This document shows, piece by piece, positions 11,232-22,868 of a DNA stretch of 64,000 bases. The stretch's first letter is position 1; each line of letters starts with the position of its first letter. The notes below the pieces were generated by a model. That model saw only the letters and a list, made by a program, of their open reading frames with translations. It made no database searches and was not told where the DNA came from. The position numbers and the translations under genes are program-made. The DNA is from Orobanche coerulescens (lineage: Eukaryota; Streptophyta; Magnoliopsida; Lamiales; Orobanchaceae): contig CM065806.1 in the NCBI GenBank assembly GCA_033398695.1, positions 43,301,001 to 43,365,000 on the forward strand, written 5' to 3'.

Positions 11232-12068
11232 CTACGGCGTGTAATATTCCCATATGGTTTTGGGACAAGTCTTTCGCCAGTGGCCCAGCTCACCGCATTC
11301 AAGGCATTTGTCCGTAGGTTTTGGACCGCCTACCTTTTGAACCTTTCGGGCCTTGCCCTTTCCTTTCTGTACCCCTTTCTTGGGTTTGTACTGCTCGTAG
11401 CTCTTTTTCTTCTTTTTCTTTGACCTCCAAGTCCCAGAAGAAATCACAAGAGCAGCCTCTCTCGGTTTAGTCTTCATGTTAGACTGCGCCGTCACCAGTT
11501 TATTCATTAGCCCAGCTAATGTGCATGTAATTTTATTACAGTTGAAATTCATTAGAAACTGCGTGAAAGAGTCAGGGAGAGATTGAAGGATGAGATCAAT
11601 TTGAAGGGATAAATCCATATTAAAGTTGAGCACCTCGAGCCTCTCAATCATAGAGATCATCTTGAGGACGTGGTCTCCCATTTTCTCTCATTCTTTCATC
11701 CTAGCACTAAACAACTGCTTTGATATCTCATATCTAGCAGTCCTACTGTGCTCTCCATAAAGTTCAGTCAAGTGTGCGAGAATCTGCCTAGCAGAAGTTA
11801 TTTTCTTGTGTGCTCTCTGCAGCTCATTTGTCATTGATCCCATCATAAAGCCACGGACTAGCACGTCATCCTTGACCCATTTTTCATGGACGTCAATATC
11901 TTCCTAATTACCCATGGTTCGGATTGGAGTCGGTGGAATGTCCGCCTCCAAGACGTATCCCAAAGACTCCATACTGAGTACAATCATCAGATTCCGCAAC
12001 CAGTCAACAAAATTGGGTTCAGTTAGGAGATTCTTTTCAAGTAGTATTGCAAGTGGGGTTTTAGCCAT
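11232..12068 (-). pseudogene. Ty1-copia gag with zinc knuckle, truncated and broken
   Basis: Start ATG at 12068 (minus), MAKTPLAILLEKNLL. One frame runs through to the zinc knuckle CLECGELGHWRKTC near the end. Two in-frame stops interrupt it, near 11910 (after PTPIRTMGN) and near 11690 (after SARMKE). From about 11250 the frame runs into gypsy LTR sequence, so the last residues are foreign. Protease and later domains are absent. Gag is the particle and RNA-binding protein of the element; this copy cannot make it whole. Confidence 0.8.
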
Positions 12069-12520
12069 TTTTAAAGAGATTCAGTTTCGTTTTCTGCAAA
12101 GATTTAGATAAGATTCAATTAGTGACTTGTTTAATTATGACCGATTATAGAATTTAAGGGCTTTCTTTGTTCATAATTCGGCTCCCACTATTTTATCGGA
12201 ATTTACATACTCCCATGTTAAATCCGAAAGTCTTGGGTGACTTCATAGTGGTGATCGATTTCTTTACAAAGTTTAATAGAGGGCAACCCATACGGTTTCT
12301 ATTCTATTATTCTTTATAATGTGGTGTCTAATACCAACCCATCTAATGGATGATTCGATCTTCTTTTACTCCTAGTTCACTTGCCCTCAACCCATTCGGT
12401 TTCTATGGCTCGCTGAACTATCTAAGTTTAAACTGTCAACTCCTATTAGTCTGACAATTGAATCTTACCCGGCAACCTATACGGTTTATAGGGGTTTGAT
12501 TTGTCACAACCAAAGGCATC

Positions 12521-12525
12521 TAATG
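12521..12525. other. Target site duplication TAATG, left copy
   Basis: TAATG flanks the compound gag-only insertion on the left. The matching copy is at 18152-18156. Confidence 0.8.
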
Positions 12526-13646
12526 TGTTGTTGCCCAAAATATTTATCCGAAGATTAAATACTGCTGGAATGAACGGACAACAAACAAGGTTGCGGGAGC
12601 ACTTCCGAGAGGGTGTGAATAACACAAGATTTGCCGGGTTTGTTAGGCCCGGGCTCAAATGCTCTCGCGAGATGTTATTAATACAAATATTCGTGGATAC
12701 AGGTATTAATGTGAGAATCTAAGTACAATGAGTGTAAAAAGATCCTATTAATCCAGCTCTTGAGCGAAGCTTGGTGTTCTTCATCCCTGCCGATCGTCTT
12801 CTGTATGAGAGAGGCCGAGAGAAGAAAGAACCGAGAGATAGCTGTTGCCAAGAGTAGGAGAAAGCCAAGTTGTGTGTAATTCTTGTAAACTGGGCGAAAA
12901 ACATAAGCTGTGCGAAATGCGAGAATGCCAGAGAGTTGGCCGAGTGCAGGGAGCCTTCTATTTATAGGGGCTGAGGAGCCTTGTCTTCTGGCGGGCGATC
13001 GCCTTCCGGTCATTATAATAATGGGGCAATCGTCTTCAAGTCACATGGGCAGTCTGCCTAGAGTCCAAGGCAGCTGCTGGCAGCCAGCTGTTCGGTCCAA
13101 TGAGGAGCCAGCACGCGTCCGGAGTCACTGTCACATGCGGTCCTACTGACACCTTTCGGCGGGCCTGTCGGCTGGTGGGAAGATGATGACATGCTGTGGT
13201 CAACGATCCGTGAATGCGGATCTTGTCTTGGCACTGCACGTGGGCTTTGTCCTGAGGTTCGGCCTTTGCCGACTGGATGATCATCGGCTTCGAGCGGCAT
13301 GAGGCGATCGTCATTGGTCGGTCACCAAGGGTCGATCGGCAAGTCATCAGGGGTCGGCATCGGTCGGTCACAATGGGTCGGTTGGCAAGTGCCGAGAGAT
13401 GATCGTCCGCTAGTCGGCCGCCAGGAGTCGATCGCCAAGTATGGAGAGACGATCGTCTTAGATGTCGAACGCTCGGCACCGGGACTTGTCCTGGGACCTT
13501 CGGTCGGCCGATCTACCTCGGCTGGTTGGCTAAGACTAGGTCGCTCGATCGTTGGTCGGCAGTTCTGCCTTGGCTGCTCGGCAATGGCTAGGTCGCCCGA
13601 TCTCCGAGGCGATCGCCGGTCGGAGAGTATAATTCTCGACACAACA
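12526..13646 (-). mobile_element. LTR b of compound element
   Basis: 1121 bp, starting TGTTGTGTCGAG on the minus strand at 13646 and ending GGGCAACAACA at 12526. TATA box at 12959-12966 (minus). No internal region follows it. Confidence 0.85.
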
Positions 13647-13656
13647 TAGCGCCAAT
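13647..13656 (-). other. Primer-site remnant between two LTRs
   Basis: ATTGGCGCTA on the minus strand is exactly the first 10 bases after a complete LTR in this family. It lies between the end of LTR a and the first base of LTR b. The rest of an internal region is missing. Confidence 0.8.
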
Positions 13657-14778
13657 TGTTGTTGCCCAAAAGATTTATCCGAAAATTAAATACTGCTGGA
13701 ATGGACGAACAACAAACAAGGTTGCGGGAGAACTTCCGAGAGGGTGTGAATAACACAAGATTTGCCGGGTTTGTTAGGCCCGGGCTTGAATGCTCTCGCG
13801 AGATGTTATTAATACAAATATTCGTGGATACAAGTATTAATGTGAGAATCTAAGTACAATGAGTGTAAAAAGATCCTATTAATCCAGCTCTTGAGCGAAG
13901 CTTGGTGTTCTTCGTCCCTGTCGATCGTCTTCTGTATGAGAGAGGCCGAGAGAAGAAAGAACCGAGAGATAGATGTTGCCAAGAGTAGGAGAACGCCAAG
14001 TTGTGTGTAATGCTTGTAAACTGGGCGAAAAACAGAAGCTGTGCGAAATGCGAGAATGCCAGACAGTTGGCCGAGTGCAGGGAGCCTTCTATTTATAGGG
14101 GCTGAGGAGCCTTGTCTTCTGGCGGGCGATCGCCTTCCGGCCATTATAATAATGGGGCGATCGTCTTCAAGTCACATGGGCAGTCTGCCTAAATTCCAAG
14201 GCAGCTGTTGGCAGCCAGTTGTGCGGTCCAATGAGGAGCCAGCACGCGTCCGGAGTCATTGTCACATGCGGTCCTACTGACACCTTTCGTCGGGCCTGTC
14301 GGCTGGTGGGAAGATGCTGACAGGCTGTGGTCAACGATCCGTGATATGCGGATCTTGTCTTGGCACTGCACGTGGGCTTTGTCCTGAGGTTCCGCCTTTG
14401 CCGACTGGATGATCATCGGCTTCGAGCGGCATGAGGCGATCGTCATTGGTCGGTCACCAAGGGTCGATCGGCAAGTCATCAGGGGTCGGCATTGGTCGGT
14501 CACCAAGGGTCGGTTGGCAAGTGCCGAGAGATGATCGTCTGCTAGTCGGCCGCTAGGAGTCGATCGCCAAGTAACGAGAGACGATCGTCTTAGATGTCGA
14601 TCGCTCGGCACCGGGACTTGCCCTGGGACCTTCGGTCGGCCGATCTACAGCGGCTGCTTGGCTAAGACTAGGTCGCTCGATCACTGGTCGGCAGTTCTGC
14701 CTTGGCTGCTCGGCAATGGCTAGGTCGCCCGATCTCCGAGGCGATCGCCGGTCGGAGAGTATAATTCTCGACACAACA
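13657..14778 (-). mobile_element. LTR a of compound element
   Basis: 1122 bp. It is the 3' LTR of the gag-carrying unit, preceded on the minus strand by the purine-rich CTGGGGGCAAT. TATA box at 14090-14097 (minus). Confidence 0.85.
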
Positions 14779-17030
14779 ATTGCCCCCAGCTTGATCCGAT
14801 GTTGAAGACATGGGGCGAGGTGGTTCTTGCTGGCGATTGTAAGATGAGGACGGGCGATCCGTTGAGCTGACTTTGGATTCGGACTTGGGCGATCTGGTCG
14901 ATTGGCTAGCTATCTTTCGGTCTTGTACCTGCAAAAAACAACATTGGCCGATCCCCCTCAAAAACTTGATGGTTTCGTCGTTTGAGGAATCGTGCACAGT
15001 CGCGGAGTTCGATGGACCGACTCCATGACCGTGTCTTGTGCGCGAAGACATTGAGTGTCTCGCGACTCATTTTATTGTGAGGGTCATCTGTTAGGCTGCG
15101 CCTCGCCTCGTATTTAAACGAAGGGCGTGCGGTCTTGGTCTAGAGGAGTCCTTGGGCAGGGCAGCATCGGATGATTCAACTCCACGTCCGCGGCTTGTTA
15201 GCTCTACTTCCACCTCGGCCCGCCATGAGGATGGCGAACCTCGATGGTGTACATTGAGACGGGGGTAGTGGCACGTCGCATTGTTTGGGTTCACCATGTT
15301 TAGATGATGATCCTTTGAGGGTGGGCAATCGTGTCCACTGATTAGTTTTGGAGGGCCCTCAGACTACGCCGGCCTCGTATTTAAACAAAGGGCGGGCGAT
15401 CTTGGCCCAAAGGGACCTTGCATGGCCGAAGCAGCCGGTTCCATCGACTACCAGGACCATGGCTGTGCGGTGGAGGCGATCGCGTGCCTTCGTCCATCAT
15501 GTTAGATGGTGAACTGTAGATGGCGATCGAGTCCTCCGGTTTGTTGATGTTGCTTGATGATGGCGACCGGCCTGGAAGACTGGTGATCGTCGTTCGGCTG
15601 CCGATCGCATTATTCATAAGTTGATACCGGCGATCGGGCGGGAGATCGTCGTACGGGCGCCGATCGCGCTGCTCAAAGGTTGAGAAGAATCCTTTGCCTG
15701 GCCAGAAAGTCTGCGGCCTTTGCTCGGAAGATCGCGTAGGTCGAGGGTTGGTCCTTCGTAAGATGCCTGAACATAGGCGAAAGACCATGGAATCCTCCCA
15801 GGACCGAGTATAGGGCGATCTCATCGCTTACGGGTTCGCCGTTGACGATGATCTCGTCTACTCGGTCGATGTAGTCCGAGTTGGACTCTTCTTTTCCCTG
15901 CCTGATTTGCATCATGCAAAGGGGACCTTCCGGTCGAGCAAACTTGGCGGCGAAGTAAGCTGTGAAGACGTTCGCCAGTTGGTTAAAGGAGCCGATGGAT
16001 CGAGGTGGCAATGAGGTGTACCATCTGTGGGCAAGGTCGTCCAGCGTCAGAGGGAACATTCGGCACCTGGTCGCGTCTGATGCCCCACACCCGGTCATAT
16101 AGATGTTGAACTTGCTCAGGTGTGTTTCGGGGTCCGATCGTCCCTCGTACAAGGGTATTTGCGGGGGAGCGACCTTGTGCTGCACGGGGGCGAGCTCGAT
16201 GTGGACCGCAAGCGGCTCGCTCGGCTCAGCGATCGTCTTCTTGGCGCCTCCCCCGGATTCCAGGAGCGCCTTCATGTCGTCGAGCCGGCGTTGCATCGCG
16301 GCCATCGCCGTGGCTCGGTCGCCCGCGGATCGGCTTTGGGAGCGGGAGCCGAGGCGATCGTGTACCGATCTCCTGACTCTGCAGCTGCCGACCTCGGCTA
16401 TTTGGCGAGGGGGAGCCAGATGGCTGGGCTGCCTTCTGGGAGTTGGGTAGGCCGGGCTCCTGGTGACGGACTCAAACTCCGTCATCTCGTAGCTGTGGCC
16501 GGACTGCCCTGGTCGCCAAGACGGGTCGCTGCCTAGGCGATCGAAAATAGAGGTGCCCCGGCTGGCGAGCGCCTCTCCTTGCGGATGAGAGCCTCCTGGC
16601 GATCGCTCGACCAGTAACGCCTTGAACTTCCGCTTGGTCTTCTGGCGGATGGCCGAGGGAGTGATAGCGGGAGGCACGTTGAGAGCACTCCGTCGCTCCT
16701 GTAGGACGGCCATGGCCTCGTCGATCTGTTCCGCGGTTCGGAACTGATCGAGCGAGAGGCTTGGGCCGCCCGTCAGGGACGGGATCGAGCGTCTCGGACC
16801 GCGGCGGCTACCTCCCACCATCGGCTGCGGCTCGGACTGAGACGGAACGAGGCGTCTGGCGGGCTGGCCAGCGGCTTTCTTCGACGCGGAGGCGGAAGAC
16901 ATGATTCTGAAAGCTTTCTCTGAAGAACAGTGAGTGTTTCTTCAGGTATATGCCCCGAAGAACAGTGAGTGTTCTTCGAGACGGTAGGAAAAAAAAGTTG
17001 AGGGTTAGATCCCCTTTCTCTAGCGCCAAT
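14779..17030 (-). mobile_element. Internal region of compound gag-only element
   Basis: It has the primer site (from 17030 down), a leader of about 130 bp, gag (16902-15673), then about 900 bp of non-coding 3' sequence. That 3' part carries two CGTTTAAATACGAGG-type blocks near 15110 and 15380. It ends in a polypurine tract next to LTR a. No pol remnant is seen. Confidence 0.8.
15673..16902 (-). CDS. Intact gag of gag-only retrotransposon
   Basis: 409 residues, uninterrupted, starting MSSASASKKAAGQ just downstream of the leader. Residues 1-200 are basic and rich in Ser, Arg and Pro, with no recognised fold. From about 205 the sequence is closer to known gags. A gypsy-type gag (retrotrans_gag-like) core lies around residues 285-350, with AHRWYTSLPPRSIGSFNQLA. 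It ends ARQRILLNL without a zinc knuckle or protease. It is the only unbroken gag in the window; the other three copies are truncated or broken. Gag is expected to assemble cytoplasmic particles around element RNA. The enzymes would have to come from an autonomous relative. The plus-strand frames across it are shadows. Confidence 0.85.
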   Translation of the reverse strand: MSSASASKKAAGQPARRLVPSQSEPQPMVGGSRRGPRRSIPSLTGGPSLSLDQFRTAEQIDEAMAVLQERRSALNVPPAITPSAIRQKTKRKFKALLVERSPGGSHPQGEALASRGTSIFDRLGSDPSWRPGQSGHSYEMTEFESVTRSPAYPTPRRQPSHLAPPRQIAEVGSCRVRRSVHDRLGSRSQSRSAGDRATAMAAMQRRLDDMKALLESGGGAKKTIAEPSEPLAVHIELAPVQHKVAPPQIPLYEGRSDPETHLSKFNIYMTGCGASDATRCRMFPLTLDDLAHRWYTSLPPRSIGSFNQLANVFTAYFAAKFARPEGPLCMMQIRQGKEESNSDYIDRVDEIIVNGEPVSDEIALYSVLGGFHGLSPMFRHLTKDQPSTYAIFRAKAADFLARQRILLNL

Positions 17031-18151
17031 TGTTGTTGCCCAATATATTTATCCGAAGATTAAATACTGCTGGAATGGACGGACAACAAACAAGGTTGCA
17101 GGAGCACTTCCGAGAGGGTGTGAATAACACAAGATTTGCCGGGTTTGTTAGGCCCGGGCTTGAATGCTCTAGCGAGATATTATTAATACAAATATTCGTG
17201 GATACAAGTATTAATGTGAGAATCTAAGTACAATGAGTGTAAAAAGATCCTATTAATCCAGCTCTTGAGCGAAGCTTGGTGTTCTTCGTCCCTGTCGATC
17301 GTCTACTGTATGAGAGAGGCCGAGAGAAGAAAGAACCGAGAGATAGCTGTTGCCAAGAGTAGGAGAAAGCCAAGTTGTGTGTAATGCTTGTAAACTGGGC
17401 GAAAAACAGAAGCTGTGCGAAATGCGAGAATGCCAGAGAGTTGGCCGAGTGCAGGGAGCCTTCTATTTATAGGGGCTGGGGAGCCTTGTCTTCTGGCGGG
17501 CGATCGCCTTCCGGCCATTATAATAATGGGGCGATCGTCTTCAAGTCACATGGGCAGTCTGCCTAGAGTCCAAGGCAGCTGCTGGCAGCCAGCTGTGCGG
17601 TCCAATGAGGAGCCAGCACGCGTCCGGAGTCACTGTCACATGCGGTCCTACTGACACCTTTCGGCGGGCCTGTCGGCTGGTGGGAAGATGCTGACAGATT
17701 GTGGTCAACGATTCGTGATATGCGGATCTTGTCTTGGCACTGCACGTGGGCTTTGTCCTGATGTTCGGCCTTTGCCGACTGGATGATCATCGGCTTCGAG
17801 CGGCATGAGGCGATCGTCATTGGTTGGTCACCAAGGGTCGATCGGCAAGTCATCAGGGTCGGCATCGGTGGGTCACCAAGGGTCGGTTGGCAAGTGCCGA
17901 TAGATGATCGTCCGCTAGTCGGCCGCCAGGAGTCGATCGCCAAGTACCGAGAGACGATCGTCTTAGATGTCGATCGCTCGGCACCGGTACTTGTCCTAGG
18001 ACCTTCGGTCGGCCGATCTACCTCGGCTGCTTGGCTAAGACTAGGTCCCTCGATCGCTGGTCGGCAGTTCTGCCTTGGCTGCTCGGCAATGGCTAGGTCG
18101 CCCGATCTCCGAGGCGATCGCCGGTCGGAGAGTATAATTCTCGACACAACA
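17031..18151 (-). mobile_element. LTR c (5' LTR) of compound element
   Basis: 1121 bp on the minus strand, start TGTTGTGTCGAG at 18151, end GGGCAACAACA at 17031. TATA box at 17464-17471 (minus). Confidence 0.85.
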
Positions 18152-18156
18152 TAATG
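18152..18156. other. Target site duplication TAATG, right copy
   Basis: It matches 12521-12525. Removing the insertion joins the copia leader sequences GGCATC and CACTCTAGG around a single TAATG. Confidence 0.8.
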
Positions 18157-19412
18157 CACTCTAGGAATTTATCAACTTTCCCCAAAAATATTACCCCGAC
18201 ATACTCGGAAGAATAATATTCCGGTTTAGATTTCAATTTTCCATGAGTTTGACGGAGGGTAGGAAACCTCGTAACCTTTATAACTTAGTGTGTTTGTAGT
18301 CGGGAGAATTTCGCGATTAATGTTACACTTTGCACATTAATTCATTTATACGCGCGTTTGTTGGTTTGTCAATCATTCAAAATGAAAATGTAAAACAAGA
18401 ACCTAGTTACTACCAACATATAGCTCATGGACCTAATTCTAAATCTTGGGCCAAGCGAATGACCCAATAAATAAAAAAAACAGTCTTCGATTCTTCGTCT
18501 TCTCGGTCGGTTGTCTTCGGTCTTCGTCATACCCAAAATAATAATTACATCATTGAAAAATTACATCCTATACAAATTTTTCTAGTAAATATAAATAGGC
18601 TCAAAACAGCCTTTACAACCCAATCGAATCGAACAAATAAAAAACTAAGTCCACGAACTATATCACCATCACATAAGGATTCCATACAACATGTAACGGC
18701 AATGAAATTAAACAATTAATTTTAATATTAATTAATCCAATTAATCTATAAAATTAATCTATTCAATTTCTACTATATTAATCCAATTAATATAAAGTGC
18801 ATTAAAATTAAATAATCAATTAATATATATTAATCTAATCAATATAAAATTAATCTATTCAATTTTAATGGTATTAATCCAATTGGTACTAATAATCGTC
18901 ATTTTAATTCGTTCGAAGTAATCCGGCCAAAATAATATTTTCGTTTAATTTATTTCCCTTAACTAAAAATATTCCAAATATTAATTTAGTCAAATTAAAA
19001 TCCAATTTAAATTTATTGGGGAATAATTACAACGATATATAAACTTAAAACGGAGTCCCGGACAATCCAGTTTTAGGCCCAGCCCGCGACCCTATTCAAA
19101 ATCGAACCAAAACCCGAAATTTGCTGGCCGAGCCATGTAGCGACTGGCCGAGTCTCGATCGGCAGGCATCGGCCGCTATCGGCTCTACGGCCGAGACATG
19201 GCCGAGCATGCTCGGCAACACGGGCAGTACCAGAAGTCACAAGACCACCCGGCGACCACTGTTTCTTCGTTTTTCGGCCCGTTTCCAAAAACGTGATGCT
19301 ACAACGAATAATTTAAAACCTAAGATTATTCCAAACATGATTCTAAATTATAATCATCAACCAAAAGCATTCAAAATGCACAAATAATCATATATACGGA
19401 AACATTGACCTC

Positions 19413-19424
19413 GCTCCGATACCA
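19413..19424 (-). other. Primer binding site of minus-strand copia element
   Basis: TGGTATCGGAGC on the minus strand, one base after the LTR end CCCAACA at 19426. It is of the initiator Met tRNA type with one change. Confidence 0.75.
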
Positions 19425-19544
19425 CTGTTGGGATTCCGAAAATAAAACGAAATACGCAGCGGAAAATAAAATGGAATCCCAAATAGGATCGATCAAGTAA
19501 CGTATATACGAAAAATAAATATGAAGATAAAAATCATACCCTTG

Positions 19545-20611
19545 TGTTGTGTCGAGAATTATACTCTCCGACCGGCGATCGCCTCGGAGATCGGGCGACC
19601 TAGCCATTGCCGAGCAGCCGAGGCAGAACTGCCGACCAGCGACCAGACGACCTAGCCTTAGCCCGGCAGCCAAGATAGATCGGCCGACCGAAGGTCCCAG
19701 GACAAGTCCCGGTGCCGAGCGATCGACATCTAAGACGATCGTCTCTCGGTACTTGGCGATCGACTCCTGGCGACCGGCTAGCAGACGATCATCTATCGGC
19801 ACTTACCGATCGACCCTTGGTGACCGACCGATGCCGACCGACCTTTGGTGACCGCCTCATGCCGCTCATAGCCGATAGTCATCCAGTCGGCAAAGGCCGA
19901 GCCTCAGGACAGACCCCACGTGCAGAGCCGAGACAAGATCCGCATATCACGGATCGTTGACCATAGCCTGTCAGCATCTTCCCACCAGCCGACAGGCCCG
20001 CCGAAAGGTGTTAGTAGGACCGCATGTGACAGTGACTCCGGACGCGTGCTGGATCCTCATTGGACCGCACAGCTGGCTGCCAGCAGCTGCCTTGGACTTT
20101 AGACTGACTGCCCATGTGACTTGAAGAAGATCGCCCCATTATTATAATGGCTGGAAGGCTATCGCCCGCCAGAAGACAAGGCTCCTCAGCCCCTATAAAT
20201 ATAGGGCTGCCTGCATTTGGACCTGGCTTTGGTTTTCGCCCAGTTTACAAGCATTACACACAACTTGGCTTTCTCCTACTCTTGGCAACATCTATCTCTC
20301 GGTTCATTCTCCTCTCTCAGCCTATCTCACATAGAAGACGATCGGCCGAGAAGGAAGAACACCAAGCTTCGCTCAAGAGCTGGATTAACAGGGTCTTTTT
20401 ACACTCATTGTACTTAGATTCTCACATTAATACCTGTATCCACGAATATTTGTATTAATAACATCTCGCGAGAGCATTCAAGCCCGGGCCTAACAAACCC
20501 GGCAAATCTTGTGTTTATTCATATTCTCTCGGAAGTTCTCCTGTAACCTTGTTTGTTGTCCGTCCATTTCAGCAGTATTTAATCTTCGGATAAATATTTT
20601 GGGCAACAACA
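19545..20611 (+). mobile_element. 5' LTR of T3
   Basis: 1067 bp from TGTTGTGTCGAG to GGGCAACAACA. TATA box at 20194-20201. The primer-site region TTGGCGCTAGAAGGAGG follows. Many CGATCG sites. Confidence 0.9.
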
Positions 20612-20737
20612 ATTGGCGCTAGAAGGAGGGCATCTAACCCTCAATTTTATTCCTAGCGTCTCGAAGAACACTCACTGTTCTCCGGGGCATATACCTGAAG
20701 AAACACTCACTGTTCTTCAGAGAAAGCTTTCAGAATC

Positions 20738-21966
20738 ATGTCTTCCGCCTCCGCGTCGAAGAAAGACGCTGGCCAGCCCGCCAGGCGCCTCGTTCCATCT
20801 TAATCCGAGCCACAGCCGATGGCAGAGAGTAGCCGCTGCGGTCCGAGACACTCGATCCCGCCCCTGGGGGTCGGCCCAAGTCTCTCGCTCGATCAGCTCT
20901 GAACCGCGGAACAGATCGATGAGGCCATGGCCGTCCTACATGAGCGACGGAGTGCTCTCGACGCGCCTCCCGCTATCACCCCCTCGGCCATCCGCCGGAA
21001 GACCAAGCGGAAGTTCAAGGCTTTACTGGCCGAGCGATCGCCAGGAGGCTCTCATCCGCAAGGAGAGGCGCTCGCCATCCGGGGCACCTCAGTTTTTGAT
21101 CGCCTCGGCAGCGACCCATCTTGGCGACCGGGGTAGTCCGGCCCCAGCCACGAGACGACGGAGTTCGAGTCCGTCACCAGGATCTCGGCATATCCGACTC
21201 CCAGAAGGCAGCCCAGCCGTCTGGCTCCGCCTCGCAAATAGTCGAGGTCGGCAGCAGCGGAGTCAGGAGATCGGTACACGATCGCCTCGGCTCCCTCTCC
21301 CAAAGCCGATCCGCGAGCGACCGAGCCACGGCGATGGCCGCGATGCAACGCCAGCTCAACGACCTGAAGGCGCTCCTGGAATCCGGGGCAGGCGCCAAGA
21401 ATAAGATCGCCGAGCCAAGTGAGCCGCTCACGGTCCACATCGAGCTCGCCCCCGTGCAGCACAAGATCGCTCCCCCGCAAACACCTTTGTACGAGGGGAG
21501 ATCGGACCCCGAAACACACCTGAGCAAGTTCAACATCTACATGACCAGGTGTGGGGCATCTGACGCGACCAGGTGCCGAATGTTCCCTCTGATGCTGGAC
21601 GACCTCGCCCACAGGTGGTACGCCTCATTGCCGCCTCGGTCCATCGGCTCCTTTAACCAACTGGCGAACGTCTTCACAGAGTACTTCGCCACCAGGGTCG
21701 CTCGGCCAGAAGGTCCCCATCGCATGCTGCGATTCAAACAAGGGGAAGAGAAGTTCGACTCGGACTACATCGACCGGGTAGACGAGATCATCCTCAATGG
21801 CGAACCCATAAGTGATGAGATCGCCCTCTACACGGTCTTAGGTGGATTCCATGGTCTTTCGCATATGTTCAGGCATCTCACGAAGGACCAACCCGCGACC
21901 TACGCAATCTTCCAAGCTAAGGCCGCAGACTTTCTGGCTAGGCAAAGATTTCTTCTTAGCCTATGA
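20738..21966 (+). pseudogene. Broken gag of T3
   Basis: The ATG at 20738 begins MSSASASKKDAGQPARR. Early in-frame stops lie near 20802, in the LDQL region near 20899, and at 21134-21136. The C-terminal half continues in another frame to the end (open 21121-21966), with the gag core and the ending ARQRFLLSL. It is full-length by alignment to the 409-residue gag but not translatable as one protein. Confidence 0.8.
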
Positions 21967-22868
21967 GCAGTGCGATCGGCGCCCGAACGACGATCACCTG
22001 CCCGATCGCCAATATCAACCTATGAATAATGCGATCGGCAGCCCAGCGACGATCACAGTCTTCCAGCCCGATCGCCGATCTCAAGCAACATCACCATAAC
22101 CGGAGGACTCGATCGCCATCTACAGTTCACCATCTAACATGATGGACTAAGGCACGGATCGCCTCCACCGCCATCATACAGCCATGGTCCTGGTAGTCGA
22201 TGGAACCGGCTGCTTCGGCCATGCAAGGTCCATTTGGGCCAATATCGCCCGCCCTTCGTTTAAGTACGAGGCCGGCGTAGTCTGAGGGCCCTCCAAAATT
22301 AAACAGTGGACACGATCGCCCTCCCTCAAAGGTTCATCATCTAACGTGGTGAACCCGGATAATGCGACACATCACTACCCCCATCTTAACGTACACCGTC
22401 GAGGTTCGCCATCCTCATGGCGGGCCGAGGTGGAAACAGAGCTAACAATCCGCAGAAGTGGAGTTGAATCATCCGACGCTGCCCCGCGCAAGGACTCCTC
22501 TAGACCAAGACCGCACGCCCTTCGTTTAAATACGAGGCGAGGTGCAGCCTAACAGAGGACCCTCACAATAAAATGAGTCACGAGACACTCAATGTCTTCG
22601 CGCACAAGACACGGTCATGGAGTCGGTCCATTGAACTCCGCGACTGTGCACGATTCCTCAAAACGACGAAACCATCAAGTTTCTGAGGGGGCTCAGCCAA
22701 TGTTGTTTTTTGCAGGTACAAGACCGAAAGATAGCTAGCCAATCGATCAGATCGCCCAAGTCCGAATCCAAAGTCGGCTCAACGGGTTGCCCGTCCTCAT
22801 CTTACACGATCGCCAGCAAGAGCCACCACGCCCCATGTCTTCAACATCGGAGCAAGCTGGGGGGCAAT

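Larger units (their letters stand above)
9757..11250 (+). mobile_element. Ty3-gypsy LTR fragment (3' part)
   Basis: It carries the LTR family's conserved blocks in order: tandem repeats (10030-10500), double hairpin (10846 onward), GATACTAATCA, then GGTAGATCCTTG and TCTACGGCGTGTAATATTCCC. The final GGGGGTGTTACA and the primer site are missing. At about 11250 it joins copia gag sequence abruptly. Its left part was displaced by the gag-only tandem inserted at 9756/9757. Confidence 0.75.
12526..18151 (-). mobile_element. Three-LTR compound gag-only retrotransposon
   Basis: Minus-strand order: LTR c (18151-17031), internal with gag (17030-14779), LTR a (14778-13657), a 10-bp primer-site remnant (13656-13647), LTR b (13646-12526). 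The LTRs are 1121-1122 bp. A single TAATG duplication flanks the whole unit, so it entered as one piece or was rearranged after insertion. It lies in the leader of the minus-strand copia element. Confidence 0.85.

Noticed and set aside
16103..16536. Plus-strand frames across the intact gag
   Set aside because: They are antisense shadows of the gag CDS.
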